Shown here: positions 35,481 to 47,479 of the stretch, piece by piece
Layout: every line of letters starts with the position of its first letter
How positions within the stretch are numbered: position 1 is the first letter of the stretch
From: Brachionus plicatilis
Taxonomy: Eukaryota > Rotifera > Eurotatoria > Ploima > Brachionidae
DNA length: 64,000 bases
Reading direction: 5' to 3'
Assembly: GCA_010279815.1 (NCBI GenBank)
Contig: QEOQ01000226.1
Coordinates: 823,286-887,285 of the forward strand
The notes under the pieces: generated by a model
Told to the model about the DNA's origin: nothing
What the model saw: the letters and a program-made list of their open reading frames with translations, nothing else
Database searches by the model: none
Made by a program: the position numbers and the translations under genes

Positions 35481-35656
35481 TTCATTATTAACCTAGTTAG
35501 GAAATCAAAAAAAAAATGAAAAAAACTCTCTTAAAAGGCCACGACTACGAGGCACAATTATAAAAAAACAAAAACAAGAAAAACTATTAACACCGTGATA
35601 GGATTTTTATTTTAGAATAAACTCATTTTTTGTAGAAACGAGGCTATTTTAGAAAT

Positions 35657-36860
35657 ATGTCCGAGAGCGACTATGTGGAGCCGAGCAGTGAGAGCTTTTG
35701 GGAGATTGGACAGTACAAGCGAACAGTGAAAAGGGCTGAGGACGGACACAAGCTATGCAGTGACATAGTGCAGATGATTTCAGAGAGAGCTGATTTGGAA
35801 AAGGCCTACTCAAAAAGCCTGAAAGCCTGGTCGAAAAAATGGTCTGATTATTTGAACAAAGGCAATGAGTACGGCAGCATGAAAAGCGGGTGGCAGGCAT
35901 CGCTGGTCGAGGCCGACAAATTGTCCGAAATTCACCTGAGCACACACAATGCGCTGAATGACGAGCTGAACCGCGAGATCAAGGACTGGCAAAAGCACAA
36001 CTACCAGAAGACTTTGGTTGGTCAGCTCAAAATAACCAAGGAGTATGAAGAAGAGTTCAAGAAAGCGCAAAAGCCCTGGTCAAAAAAATACTTTCTGGTC
36101 GAAAAGACAAAAAAAGAGTACCATGGTGCGTGCAAGTCGTACCAGTCGGCCAAAATTCATTTGCAGAATTCACAGGCAGACCCGCAAATAAGTCCCGAGC
36201 AGCGCAAAAAACTCGAGGACAAGGTGGAAAAGTACAAGAAAGAAGTGGAAGTGGCCAAGAACAAGTACAAGCAAGCGCTGGACGACTTGAACTCGTACAA
36301 CTCGCGCTACATCGAAGACATGAACAATGTGTACAAAAAATGCGACCAATTCGAAAAAGAAAGACTGGAATTTTTCATTCAACAACTCCTCAAACTGCAC
36401 ACTCACCTGAACATTTTTGACAAAATGAACATCGAACAAATATACGCCGAGTTTATGGGCACCATCAAACAGACTAGTCCGGACAAAGACTTGCACACAT
36501 GGTCCAAAGAGTGCGGTGCCGGCATGGCCATGAGCTGGCCTGTTTTTGAAGAGTACTCCGACCAGGTGAAACAGATTGCCAAGTCGAGCAAAAAAAGTGA
36601 CGAAGGCGTCACCATGACCTCGATCAAGCAAATAGATGACACGGACACCAGAAGCCTTTCGATCAGTGCCAATGACAACAACCACAGGTAATCTAGCCAT
36701 TTGCTCTCTTTCCATTGCTTTACTAACCAAAATTAGTTTGAGTATAATGAGCCGAGTCGAAGACCCTTGGGTCGACTCGACTCTTTCTTATACGTCCCAG
36801 CCATCGAACGAGTTGGCAAGCTCGTTCGATGAATACCAGGCCAATTCGATCAATTGGTAA
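35657..36860 (+). CDS. PACSIN: PACSIN/syndapin, F-BAR exons
   Basis: Encodes the N-terminal F-BAR domain (about residues 10-300) of a protein kinase C and casein kinase substrate in neurons (PACSIN/syndapin) homologue, which binds and bends membranes and links endocytosis to actin. Diagnostic stretches: SFWEIGQYKRTVKRAEDG, the wedge-loop region, KKEYHGACKSYQSAK, and MAMSWPVFEEYS at the end of the F-BAR. ATG at 35657 follows an acceptor-like TTTTAG, so an upstream untranslated exon is likely. The exon ends at CACAG/GTAATC (36687/36688); a 49-bp intron ends AAATTAG (36736), and exon 2 continues SLSIMSRVEDPWVDSTLSY to NSINW and stop TAA at 36858-36860. That stop overlaps a potential donor (TTG/GTAACT), so the message may either end here or splice on to the NPF/SH3 exons at 43873-44720. 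Codon use is much less AT-rich than the flanks. Confidence 0.93.
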
Positions 36861-39164
36861 CTTTGACAATTATTTATAGTTGTTGTTGTTGTTGTTATAT
36901 GTAGCTGTTGTTGATTGATTGTGGGTGAATAAAGTGCGCTTAGTTTTCAGGAAGATTTAAAGAAAATTTTGAAAATTTTTATTTTAAAAAATTAATTGAT
37001 TTTAAAGAGCAAAATGGTGTTTTAGGAAGTTTTTTTTTATTTATTGTCAATTGACGTCATTTTGATGCAAACACAAATATAGAATAAATTTTTGAGACCC
37101 GAGCCAAAATTAGGTTTGAGACAAATTTTTTATTTTTTTGTAAATTTGTATCTGGACCCAGCACTAGCTGGTTTGTGTTCAAAAAGTCGCTTTTTTTCTA
37201 GAAGTTAAAATTTAGATGTGTCAGTGCAACACTCAGTACGAGCTGCAAATAAATTTTATCTTTGCGCTCTTTCATTAAATTTAAATTAAAATCGAAAATT
37301 ATTATTTTAATTTTTTAAGAGGTATATTAAAACATAGGAAAACAAGTATAGAAAAAAAAACAAAGAATTGTCAAAAAAAATAATGTAGAATAATCAAAAC
37401 ATAGAAAAATCAAAATAATATAGAAAAAGCAAATAATTTAGGAAATGTAGAAAAAATAACAATTTTTTTGTAAAAGCACACGCATCTTTGTTTTTTACAA
37501 ATTAATTCAATCAATAATTCAATTAATCAAGAATTGATTAAAAACAATTAAAATATTAAGCTCAATCAGAAAAAAATCGAAAAATCAAAAACAATTGAAT
37601 TGCATATTAATGGTATTGCTTGTTTATTTGGTTTTGTGAAGTTCAATACAAAAGAACAGAACAAAGTGTAAAAAAATTAAATAACTTTTTTTCTAAAAGT
37701 TTAAAATTAATTCTGTGAATGCAGAACGGTGCAACATGCACTACACTCGATTATATTGAAATTTAATTTCTGCTGAAATCTGCAAATTTAGCAGACCATG
37801 ATATTTGATGCAACTTTGAATGTTTCACTAAGTTGCATTTACAGAATAAAGTTTTAACCTTTAGAAAAAAAGTTATTCAATTTTTTTTACATTTTTTTCT
37901 GTTCTATTTATCATTTTGTACTGAATTTCACAAAACCGTTTATTTTTAGATAATTAATAAATTATATTAATTTAAGAGTAAGATTTATAGTTTAAAATAT
38001 TCTGTTCTAAATTGTATTTTTCAACATAATTGACATTTAAATATTTTGATATTTCTTTATTAAATAAAATTCTATATTTTTTTCTATGTTTTGATAGATC
38101 CCCAATTTTTTATAGGAAATTTTCTTGGGAGTGAAATTTAAAAATGGCCCATGTTTTCTTCACCACTAATTTTAATATACTTTTCGCTAAATTTTAATGA
38201 ATTCTTTACTAATTTAATAAAAACTATTTTAAAAACCATTTAAGAAATCAAATTTTTTTAAATTAAGACAAATTTAATAAAAATTACATCTATTGTAATA
38301 AAAAAAAATGGCAGTGTGACATAATTTAGAAAGACAAAATATAGAAAGAAAAAATATCGAATTCAAAAATATAGAAAATTATACAAAGAATAAATATTAT
38401 TATTATTATTTATTAGTTTAAAGCCCCATAGGCAAAATTACAAAAAATTACATTAAATTCGAGAAAAATTAAAAAAAAAAGAAAGAAAATTGTCAAATAG
38501 TCAAATTAATTTTTTTTTTCTTCACCAATTAGTAAATTATTACCAATACCTTCTAAAAATGATTAAATATTCCCACTTTTATAATCTGTCACTAATCGTA
38601 AAATTCTTAAATTACTCTCATTTTTGTCTTTATTTGGTTTAAATTTTTCACCGTTTTTGATTCTAAGCTTATCTGAATCAACTTTATTTTAATTGAATCT
38701 GGCAGAAATTGTATTTGGTGATGAATAATTATTATTTTGTTTTAAAATTTTTTTTTTAATTTTTAAGCTTAATTTAATTAAAAAATTGGGGTACTTAGTA
38801 TTAAAATAAATTTTATTTTTAAGTAAAAATTGTCATTATTAAAGGATAAGTGTCAATAAATTAAAATTAGTGGTTTTCTCTTAAATCAGGTTTTTTATTA
38901 TTTTATCATATAAAATCTTAAAATCTTGCAAATTTTGTTTAAAATTTGTGGAACTAATTTCATTGGCCCATTATTTAAAATGAATCTTAAAAATTTAGTT
39001 ATTTAATATATAAATATATATATTCTTTTTTGGTGATTTTAAGAACAAAAAAAAAGTTGAAAAAACATTTTTTTCTCTTTTCTTAATATTAAAAAAATTT
39101 TGATTAATTAAAAAATTAAAAATCATCTTGATATATCGTTTAGATCAAATTTTTAAATAATAAC
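36861..39164. other. PACSIN intron or intergenic, gene-free
   Basis: AT-rich. A (GTT)n microsatellite lies at 36879-36897 and an (ATT)n tract at 38392-38412. Nothing coding seen. Confidence 0.45.
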
Positions 39165-39490
39165 TTACCGAAAGTTCCCGAGATATCAACAATTCTTATC
39201 TTGGTTTTGAAATTAAAATAATCAAATACTCAAATAAAGAACGTTTCTTTAAAATTACTTTCATATCAAATCTTTCCTTTCTATGACACTTCCCACAAAG
39301 GCTTTGGTTGTTCCAGAAATGATTGAAACTATCATTGAAATAATAAGGAGTCAAACTAGACTTTTTAATTTTTCCAGAAGAAATAAATCTAAATTTTAAT
39401 TTAAACTTGTAGGTTTAGTGAAATTCATTCTTAATTTCAATAAATTCTCTTTGAGGATTTCGACTATAGCTTGAAGAAAACATAAAATTG
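39165..39490 (-). pseudogene. Coding-like minus-strand fragment, unidentified
   Basis: One minus-strand frame reads GKIKKSSLTPYYFNDSFNHF and then WNNQSLCGKCHRKERFDMKV; after a frame change it continues FNFKTKIRIVDISGTFG and meets a strong donor-like GGTAAGTTA (about 39167-39175 read on the minus strand). An upstream stop (TAA near 39418) and the frame change argue for a pseudogene or an exon pair with poor sequence. The residue pattern looks like a real folded protein. Family not recognised. Confidence 0.35.
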
Positions 39491-39644
39491 CTCCATTAGA
39501 AAATGATGGCCATAAATTCTCATTTATTTTTTTAAATCTGAAATTAATAATTAAAAGATTCAAAAAAAATTAAAATTATCTATTTAGCTTAAAAAAAATT
39601 TAATCAATGTCAAAGCTTTGTTAAAATTTTAAGAAATCGGATTG

Positions 39645-40130
39645 ATGTCTCGAACAATTATAAAAATACCATTACAAATTGATTATTTATTAACTAGGAG
39701 CATTAGTTCAATCATTCAAAAGACATCAGCTGATAGAGATGATGTTATTTTAACTGAAAGACATAAAGATTTAGTAGAGAGTCTTAATATTGAGCTGAAA
39801 GAGATAAGAAAAAATCGTGTTGGTGAGATAAAATCGATCAGCAAGTCTCGTGAGTCGTCTTGCTCGTCGTTCAAGTCCGAGTCAGTTTATTCTCTCAATC
39901 AGTATAAAGAGGATAAATCGCTTAAACGGAGCGTGGCCTACGAAACCGAGTCGTTCTCATCTGACTCGGATTCAAAAGGGTCCAATAAGACTTTGAACAC
40001 CCAGTCTAAAAAAGTCAATTTTGGTATGACTGAAACGCTCGAGCGAACAAAAGCTTCTGGTGTTATTAGATCAATGTCTGGAAAAATATCCAAGCACCTT
40101 GGCACATTGAAACAAAGGCATTTATTTTGA
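39645..40130 (+). CDS. Small serine-rich protein, unidentified
   Basis: A 161-codon ORF with ATG at 39645, located inside the long intron of the PACSIN gene on the same strand. The N-terminal third is mixed (IIKIPLQIDYLLTRSISSII, then SADRDDVILTERHKDLVESL, probably helical); the middle is Ser/Lys-rich and likely disordered (KSRESSCSSFKSESVYSL, ETESFSSDSDSKGSNK); the end is basic (GVIRSMSGKISKHLGTLKQR). Codons with C and G are more frequent than in flanking DNA, which supports real coding. It could be an independent nested gene or an alternative terminal exon of PACSIN; splice phases with the 36858 donor do not fit well, so I favour a separate gene. No family recognised. Confidence 0.55.
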   Translation: MSRTIIKIPLQIDYLLTRSISSIIQKTSADRDDVILTERHKDLVESLNIELKEIRKNRVGEIKSISKSRESSCSSFKSESVYSLNQYKEDKSLKRSVAYETESFSSDSDSKGSNKTLNTQSKKVNFGMTETLERTKASGVIRSMSGKISKHLGTLKQRHLF

Positions 40131-40844
40131 ATTTATTGCATCTTGATTTAATTGATTATTAATAGCATGTTATTAATTTTTTTAACTGAGAACCGCTTAA
40201 AATTTAATATTTTTTAATTTAAATTATTTTTTTAACTGGGAGAATTTTTTAAATAATTAAAAAATGGGGATGCTCAAAATCTTGAATCAAAATTTGAGGC
40301 AATAATAAAAGAAAAAAGAAATTTGTAAAAATTTTTAATTTATTTTTTTTGGTGAAGAGTAAATTTAAAGATGATCAAAAGATAAAAACACGAAGGAAAC
40401 TTGATTTAAAAAAATACTAATTTTTTGAATAAAAATAAATAAAAAGTATAATTTTCAAGCTAAGTGAACAGTTTTGATTTTAAGTTTCATTTAAAGAGTA
40501 ACTTAAATTTTTAACTCTAGATTTGGAGCTCTAGTTAAATTCCTTTGCTTCAAATAATGACTTCAGCTCGATACAGTTAAAAAAAAGAAATCAATTTAAG
40601 CAGAACATATCTTTTGCTAAAGAAAATTTATTATTTTTTCAGGTACAACCAGCATTAAGAAAGCATAGAAGATTTTTTGGTTATCTATTTTTTATTCAAA
40701 AAGTTGCATAATCTTTTATTGGTAAATGTACCGACTGGAAAAAAAGAGTTAAGTCTTAATCTTGGCTAAGTGAAATTAAAATAAAAAAAATTTGAAATTA
40801 TTTATTAAATGGCAATGTGAAATTTTAGTACAAAAATTAAAGTA
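40131..40844. other. Gene-free stretch
   Basis: AT-rich intronic sequence. I see no coding frame or repeat before the MITE at 40845. Confidence 0.4.
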
Positions 40845-41877
40845 CCGTAAACTCTTGTTTACTACCACGGGGTACAAGTATGGTTTTAGCTATTGCCCCA
40901 CCACCATAATATATACTAGAAGCCCTGGGTTTTTCAAAAAAAGTTTCATTATAACCCCGGGATTTTAATTTTAAAAACTTTGAAATACTTATATGAAGTT
41001 TAGCTGAATTTCATCATAGCCCCAGTGTGTATTATAAAAAAAATTTTTTATAGTCTCATGGGATTGAAATTTTCAAAATAATACACAGCCATTAGCTTAA
41101 AATTTTAAAAAAATTGCACACCCGTGATCATCATTTCATCATTCTTATATTATTTTTGCATATGCTTAAGACTTTAAAACAGATCAATTTGTAAGCTCAC
41201 CAAAACTTAATCAATTATTTTAGTACTTTTTTCTATTTTTTCTGTGAAGAATCAATTTTCAAAAACTACCGTATCCCCTTGTTTAGCGACGCATGCTTTA
41301 ATACCATGAAAAGGATATTTGGTGCATGGTCTAACATAGACCTCGCAATGTTAAATTTTTTATTTTAAAAATCCTATGGGTCACATAGTCGATACATATT
41401 AAAAACGTAGCGTTTAAAATAGAAATTCAAATAGAAAAGCAGAGCTTCAAAAAAAGTCTTTATTAGAGACTCGGGGTTTTAAACTTAAAAAAAAATTAAA
41501 TATAAAAAATATTTATTGAGTTTATTTTATAGATGCGGCGTTAGAGTTATGGTAAAAAAAATATTAAAAATATTAAAAAAGTTTAATTTTAATTATTGAC
41601 CCGGCATTTAAATTTAAAATTTTAAGACAAAAAAGAGAAAAAAAAAATTAAAAAAAATTATTTTTTCGATTTTTTTTAATTTGCGTCGCTAAACAAGGGG
41701 ATACGGTATGAATTTTTCATTATAAGCCCATTTAAATTAATAAATAATTTTTTTTTTTACCCCGGGTTTCTAATTTTTTCAATCTTAAAATACCTATACT
41801 AGAAATTTACTTTTTAAATTACAACCCCCCCTACCTTTTTATTTGAACCCCATGAGGTAGTAAACAAGAGTTTACGG
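40845..41877. mobile_element. MITE with TA duplication, host of a nested MITE
   Basis: Termini CCGTAAACTCTTGTTTACTA (40845) and its complement (ending 41877) are flanked by TA at 40843-40844 and 41878-41879. Subterminal blocks repeat the word ACCCCGGG or TAGCCCCA about every 60-70 bp on both sides. The 1033-bp length includes another element at 41269-41706. No transposase. The TA duplication suggests the Tc1/mariner group, though the CCGTA terminus is not one I can place in a named family. Confidence 0.85.
41269..41706. mobile_element. Nested MITE with TA duplication
   Basis: Termini CCGTATCCCCTTGTTTAGCG, perfect for 25 bp, with TA at 41267-41268 and 41707-41708. It lies wholly inside the 40845-41877 element and shares its terminal pattern CCGTA..C.CTTGTTTA, so both were probably moved by the same or related transposases. 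Length 438 bp, no coding sequence. Confidence 0.87.
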
Positions 41878-42671
41878 TACTAAAAGTAAAATCTTTATAA
41901 ATTTTTTCTAATTTTGCAAAAATGGTTCCGTAAAGAACAATATTTTAAAAATTTGTACAAACGAATTCGAAGATCTGAAACTCTGCAATTCGCATATTTT
42001 TAATCAAATATTTTTAGATGGTGTACATTTTATTAAAAGAAAGTTTAAAATAAAATAAAATAAGAAACCTTAAATACAATTTAAGAAATAAAAATAATTT
42101 AGTTGTACCAAAAACAAAAATAAAGTTTGGAGAGATAACTTTTTATGATTTTTTCCCAAAATTAATTAATAATTTTGCTATTGATCGTTTATGTTTAACC
42201 TTCAATCATTTCAAATAATCTTTTTTTAATAATTTAAATATAATTTTTATTAAATAAATTAAAATTTTTGATGAATTTAATTGAATTTAATTTAATTTTA
42301 TATCTTTCACAAATCAATTAATTAAACATTTTTTTTTAATATTTTCTTTGATATAAAACATTTTGAAATATTGTATTTAAATGAACTTTTATTTTAATTG
42401 AAATAAATGAAGAGTTAATCAGTCTATTTACTAGCATGTTGATTAACTTTGAAACTTTAATATAAAAATAGATAACCTAAAAATCTTCCATGCTTTCTTT
42501 TTTTTTAGTAAAAGATATGTTCTTCTTAAAACGATTTATTTTTTTAACTGTATCGAGCTAAAGCTGCTTTAGATAAAAAGAAAACAAAAAATATGAGCTC
42601 GATATTGCATAAATAGAAAAATAGAGATCTACAAATAAATAGAAAACAATAAAATAAAAAATATAAATTTT

Positions 42672-43020
42672 TCAGAAAAAATTTGGTATTGTGAATTTCA
42701 AATACAAATATTAGAAAAAATACTGCAATATAGTGTAACATACTTTGTTGCACCATTTTTTACCTAAAACATTTTTTTTAATGTAAAAAAAGAAAAAAAT
42801 TAAAACATCAATAAGATTTTAATTGATTATTGATTTGATTTATTATAAAAAAAGAAAATAAAAATTTAATTTTAGATAAAAAAGATGCAACAAATTATGT
42901 TGCACTATGCTGCAGTATTTTTTCTAATATTTTTTATTAGCTTTAATTTTTATTTATCAAAAAATGAAGAATTTTTGTTCAATTTGTATTTGAAATTCAC
43001 AATACCAAAAATTTAAAATT
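42672..43020. repeat. Foldback with unequal arms
   Basis: GGTATTGTGAATTTCAAAT through AAAAAATACTGCAATATAGT (left arm, 42678-42757) is inverted at 42886-43015 (GTTGCACTATGCTGCAGTAT and on). The right arm has an extra 45-50 bp in its middle. The minus-strand frame at 42544-42756 is only the left arm. No target duplication identified. Confidence 0.7.
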
Positions 43021-43192
43021 TTATTTTTTTTATAAATAAAAATTTTTCATGTTAAAAGTTTCATTTAAAAAAATTTAACTGCTCTGATTTTATCGGTTCT
43101 TTGTGATTGATTTATTGTTTAAAAAAACTAAATTATGCATTAAACTTGTACGATTTTAAAATTCAAAATATCAAGCAAATCTCAATTGATTA

Positions 43193-43213
43193 CAGTTGAC
43201 TCGCTTTAATTCC
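43193..43213 (+). repeat. Isolated pogo-like MITE terminus
   Basis: TA followed by CAGTTGACTCGCTTTAATTC closely matches the end of the complete element at 46434-47017 (CAGTCAACTCTCTTTAATTC). The opposite end is not nearby, so this is a truncated copy. Confidence 0.5.
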
Positions 43214-43872
43214 TTTTTTATTTATTATATCAGTAAACACCTCTAGGGTGATGATTATAAAATAAGCTTATATTTGTCTTTGGAAGGATATTTACAAAAA
43301 GCTTCATTTTAATTCACATTGTAATTAGAATCTTCTTTTTCTTCAATATTTAATTTATTTTAAATTCCAATTTTTTTTCATTTATATACATTAGTGCTCT
43401 GACAAATGGTTTTTATGTAATTGTCTCCTTATTTTTGGTAATATAAATCTGAAATTTAATTTTAACCAAATTTTCGTAGGAAAAAATAATTTACTTTTGT
43501 TTTAAAAAAAAATTAATTTTTTTTGCTTTTCGAAGAAAATTTAAAATCTTTTCTTTAAACAAAACAAAATCAAATTGGTATTTTTTTTTAAATTTAAAAA
43601 AAAAACAAATGTTATCTAGAAAGTTTTTGAATTTTGTATTCACAATAATAGTTAATACAAAATACAAAAACACAAAGCGCTCGTGTGAGCAGCTTAAGAG
43701 TCTTTTAACGCTTTTCTATAAATTAATAGCAAGTCAATTTATTTAGTTTTTTAAGATTTGAAAAATTTTAATTATTTTATTAAGATTTAAAATCGTGCAA
43801 AAATTTTTGGCTTTTGAGATTGATTTAAAAATAAAAACATTGAATTGATTTATTTGAATTAAAAAGATTGAG

Positions 43873-44720
43873 TGAAGATAAGAAAAACCATAATGAAAAT
43901 CACATGTCCATACGTAAGAGTGATATAAAGATTGTTAGAAAAAATAGTGCACTAAATGGTAGCTGTGCGTCTAGTATTGATTCCCAATCTAGAAAGTTCA
44001 GACATCTTGATTATCCGATTGAACAAAATCCTTTTGGAGTCGAAGATGGAAATGGTAAAGGATCTGCACATTCCAAGTCATCCTTCGCACCTATTAGAAA
44101 CAAAAAATCTTCCAAATCTGAGTATGAAAATTTTTCTCAAAATAAAAAAGATATTGACTTGTACGATAATTTAAATCCACAATTTAATTTAAACAATTAT
44201 CAGCAAAATTATGACAATCTTCCAAAGTAAAATTTAAAATAGAGTGAAGTGAAAATTTAAATGTTAAACTCCTGTCTTGTCACCCTGAATGCTAAATATA
44301 GAAAATTTAATTTTAATTTTTATTTTATTAATTCTTTTTTTCTAAAGTGGTCCCTTAAGCAGTCATAGCAGAGAATCTAATCCTTTCGGAGAATATGACG
44401 AAGATGATGATAGCCATAAAACCGGAATTACTAATTCCCAGCACCATGCAATAACTAGCCATGAAAGCGATGATGATGAAAGAGCCATGTATCTGAATGT
44501 TAAAGTTAAAGCGTTGTACGATTATCATAGCGCTGAAGACGACGAGCTATCTTTTAAAGCAGGTATGCTAGTCTTTATCTTGATGAAAAAATTATTTTAA
44601 TTTTTTTTTAAAGGAGAAGAATTTATTAAGTTGGCCAACGAGGATGAAAGAGGATGGTGTCTGGGCAAAATTGGAGAGCGAGTTGGTTTGTACCCAGCAA
44701 CTTATGCAGTAGAATTTTGA
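43873..44720 (+). CDS. PACSIN: PACSIN/syndapin, NPF linker and SH3 exons
   Basis: Three exons encode the rest of the PACSIN protein. Exon A (about 43873-44226) is a polar linker with one NPF motif (IEQNPFGVEDGNG). Exon B (44348-44562) has a second NPF (ESNPFGEYDEDDD), an acidic stretch, then the start of the SH3 domain (VKVKALYDYHSAEDDELSF). Exon C (44614-44720) completes it (GWCLGKIGERVGLYPATYAV) and ends at TGA 44718-44720. Introns are 121 and 51 bp with GT..AG ends. ALYDY, the acidic RT loop, GW and the terminal YPATYAV motif are all present. NPF motifs bind EH-domain proteins and the SH3 binds dynamin/N-WASP-type proline motifs. The acceptor for exon A is inferred from phase with the donor at 36858; an extra exon in the 7-kb intron is possible. 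Confidence 0.88.
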
Positions 44721-45864
44721 TGAATTTAGCTCTAGTTTTAAATTTTTTTCTTAATTTTAAATCTCGATGAATGTATAATTTTCTATTCAGTAGAATTTTT
44801 CATTGTTTGTATTTCAGATCCCCGGTTGAAAGGAATTTTTTTTTAAATTTGAAATTTTATTTAAGTTTTAATTATTTTATTCATGCTTTTTATCAATATT
44901 TTAAATAATAAAAATTAAGAATTGAATGTTTTCTTTAGTATTTATTTTTGATTTTGAAAATTTTGGATTAATGCAATTTTAAATTTTTGAAAACGGAGTA
45001 TAGTCATCCATTTTCGAAGCAAACCTTCTAAAAATTTAAAAAATAAAATTCTTCTTCATTAATTAAATTTGACAAATAAAAATAAAATGAAACAAAACAT
45101 GTTTCAATTAATCTCAATTAATACAAGAAATATTAATTATCTAAAAAAGTTTAAATTCTATCATCGCTTATTTAATAATCAATTTTCTGGTTTTGATCGT
45201 ATAAAAATTTAACTTAAATTTTTATAAAATATTTTTTTAAATTTTTAAGACAAGAAAAATAAAAAATTTGCATTTCAATTCTAAATTTGAATAAAATGGA
45301 TTAAAAAAATTCAATAAATCGGAAATTTTTGTTTTACCGTATTTCATTAAATAAAAGAAAACTTGGTCATCTAAGGGTTTATTATATCTGAAAATTTTTT
45401 AATCGTTAAAAGTGAATCAAATAAAAGAAATCTTTTTTTTTCACTTATTTAAGATATAAAAATATAAATGTTTTTCATGAAAATTTAAATTTTATCTTGA
45501 AATTGAATTTGAAAAGAAAATTAATGACTCAAATACTAACTAGTTACTTCTAGTTACTTGATGAAAAACAGTCTTTTTTTCTATAAACTGGAAGCACTCT
45601 CAAGAAATATAAACTCACATTTTTATTATGAATTGAAATTTAGTATGAAGATTCATAATACCATAAACTCTGATGTTTTCAATTAGAATTTTTTTTATTT
45701 TATCACTTTTTTTTATCTCAATTAGAATTTTTTTTTAAAAGTGTTTTCTATTGGAAGATTTAAAAATAATAAAATTTTCATTTTCTTTAACAATCAACAA
45801 CCTAGTATTGAAATTCACTTTTAAAATTGAATTTTAAATTTCATCGCAGATTTTTACATTTTTA
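44721..45864. other. Gene-free stretch after PACSIN
   Basis: Probably includes the PACSIN 3' UTR (several AATAAA-like words, for example 44905). Otherwise AT-rich with no gene. Confidence 0.4.
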
Positions 45865-46430
45865 TTGAATCTCAAAGCTTTATTTTTTAAATTTAGACAG
45901 CGTTTTTATCAGACCATTTTTTTGAAGAATTTAATTCTTTTTCTATTTACAAAACTAACTTTCATCGATACAATTAAATATAATTATCTCTCATCACAAA
46001 TTATAAAATCTATGCTAAATGACCCTCCTTCTAACAAATCGTTTTCCTCTGACTTGTTACTTATTTCTAAGTTCTTTAAAATTGAACCCTCAAAAATTAC
46101 AGTAAATATAAACCAACTTAAAAAAAATCTTAAGAATAATCTAATTTGCAATGATAGCATATCTGATTCAATTTGGTTATGTCTTAGCAATTTAAAATTT
46201 AAACATTACAGAATTCTCTTAAATGAGCTAATTCGAAATAAAATAAATTCATAAATTTTGGTCCAAGTTCTCTTGCCTTCTAACTTTCAAAATCGGTCTT
46301 GTTTTCTTTTCTTTTAATTTTTATTATTTTAAATAAATTTTTTTCTTTTTTTTTTTTTAATTTAAAATTTTTAAATTTCTATTTCTCCTTATAGAAGGTT
46401 AATTCATCAATGAATAAATAAATAGTTCAA
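45865..46430 (+). pseudogene. LINE 3' end (ORF2 C-terminus, 3' UTR and ATAA tail)
   Basis: An open frame to 46254 encodes a hydrophobic start and then a lysine/leucine-rich segment (LNDPPSNKSFSSDLLLISKF, SDSIWLCLSNLKFKHYRILL, ELIRNKINS) like the extreme C-terminus of a non-LTR ORF2. There is no recognisable reverse transcriptase motif, so the assignment rests mainly on the 3' structure: a short UTR from 46255 ends in GAATAAATAAATAG (46411-46424), the kind of short tandem tail left by RTE/CR1-type elements. The copy is 5'-truncated. The pogo-like MITE at 46434 begins ten bases later. Confidence 0.45.
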
Positions 46431-46433
46431 TTA

Positions 46434-47017
46434 CAGTCAACTCTCTTTAATTCGTATTAAAAAAGCCCTCTTAAAAATCAATCCGGATTAAATTATACGA
46501 TTAAATGAATAAACCGGATCTCTTTTAAAATTTAAAAAAATACGGATTAATTTACAAAATTTTTATTAAAAAAAAAACAACTTTTTGAAATTTAATCAAT
46601 TTAAATATATTATAAAAATTTGACTTTCGTGATTAATAAAATTGTCTTATTTAGTTTGAGTTAATACGGTATCTTTAAAAAAAATTACACGGTTTTTAAA
46701 ATAAGATAAATTTTCAGAATCCTTATCATTAAATGAACTAGAACTTTCTATATATTTATAAAACATTTTAAATCCTTCAAACACCTTATCAAAGGGTATT
46801 TTTTGTATGTACGGATTAACATAAAAATAATAAATGATTTAATTTAGCAAAGTGTAAAAAATTTTGTACGAATGTCGAAATAATCCGTATAACAAAATCC
46901 GGTTTAAAAAAAAAAATTCCATGCAAGAGTATTACATAGAGCCCTGAGCCTTTAATTTTGATACGAATAAAAGAGAAATACGGATAAAAGCATAACCGAA
47001 TTAAAGAGAGTTGACTG
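46434..47017. mobile_element. pogo/Tigger-like MITE
   Basis: Termini CAGTCAACTCTCTTTAATTC and its complement are flanked by TA at 46432-46433 and 47018-47019. CAGT starts, TA duplications and an ACTCTC..TAATTCG terminus are typical of pogo/Tigger transposons. The interior (584 bp in total) repeats words such as CGGATTAA and ATCCGTAT but encodes nothing, so it would need a transposase from elsewhere. Confidence 0.87.
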
Positions 47018-47479
47018 TATTCTAATTTTGATTTGACAAAAATACAGAGTTACTCGTTTACTAATTTTAAATCGATTTAAATAAATATTTTTATTAATTC
47101 CTCATTCTCAATAACTATTTTGATCAAATGTCTTACGTGCCAAAATAAATTAAATTTCAATACCCTTTTTCGATTTTGCAGCCTCATTACGACTTTGGTG
47201 CAGGCATAAAACCTTTTCTCCAATTTTAAAAATACTTAGCTTACACTGCATGAAAAAATAAAAATTATTTTTTTGAATTTTACATTTTATCCACCGCTTT
47301 TAATTGATTGAAAGGGTCGAATAAATTACCATTTGTCGTAAATTTTTCTTATAAAAATTTTCTCGCTTAAGTTTGTTTTGACAGAGTTTTTTTTATCACG
47401 GACTATCTTATAATTAATTTTGGGAAAAATCTCTTGTCGAATAAAAAAAGTGGGATAATTATTTTTAAAAAGACATGTT

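Noticed and set aside
36170..36730. A 186-codon minus-strand frame under the PACSIN exon
   Set aside because: It is the complementary shadow of a less AT-rich coding exon; the plus-strand F-BAR homology explains the sequence.
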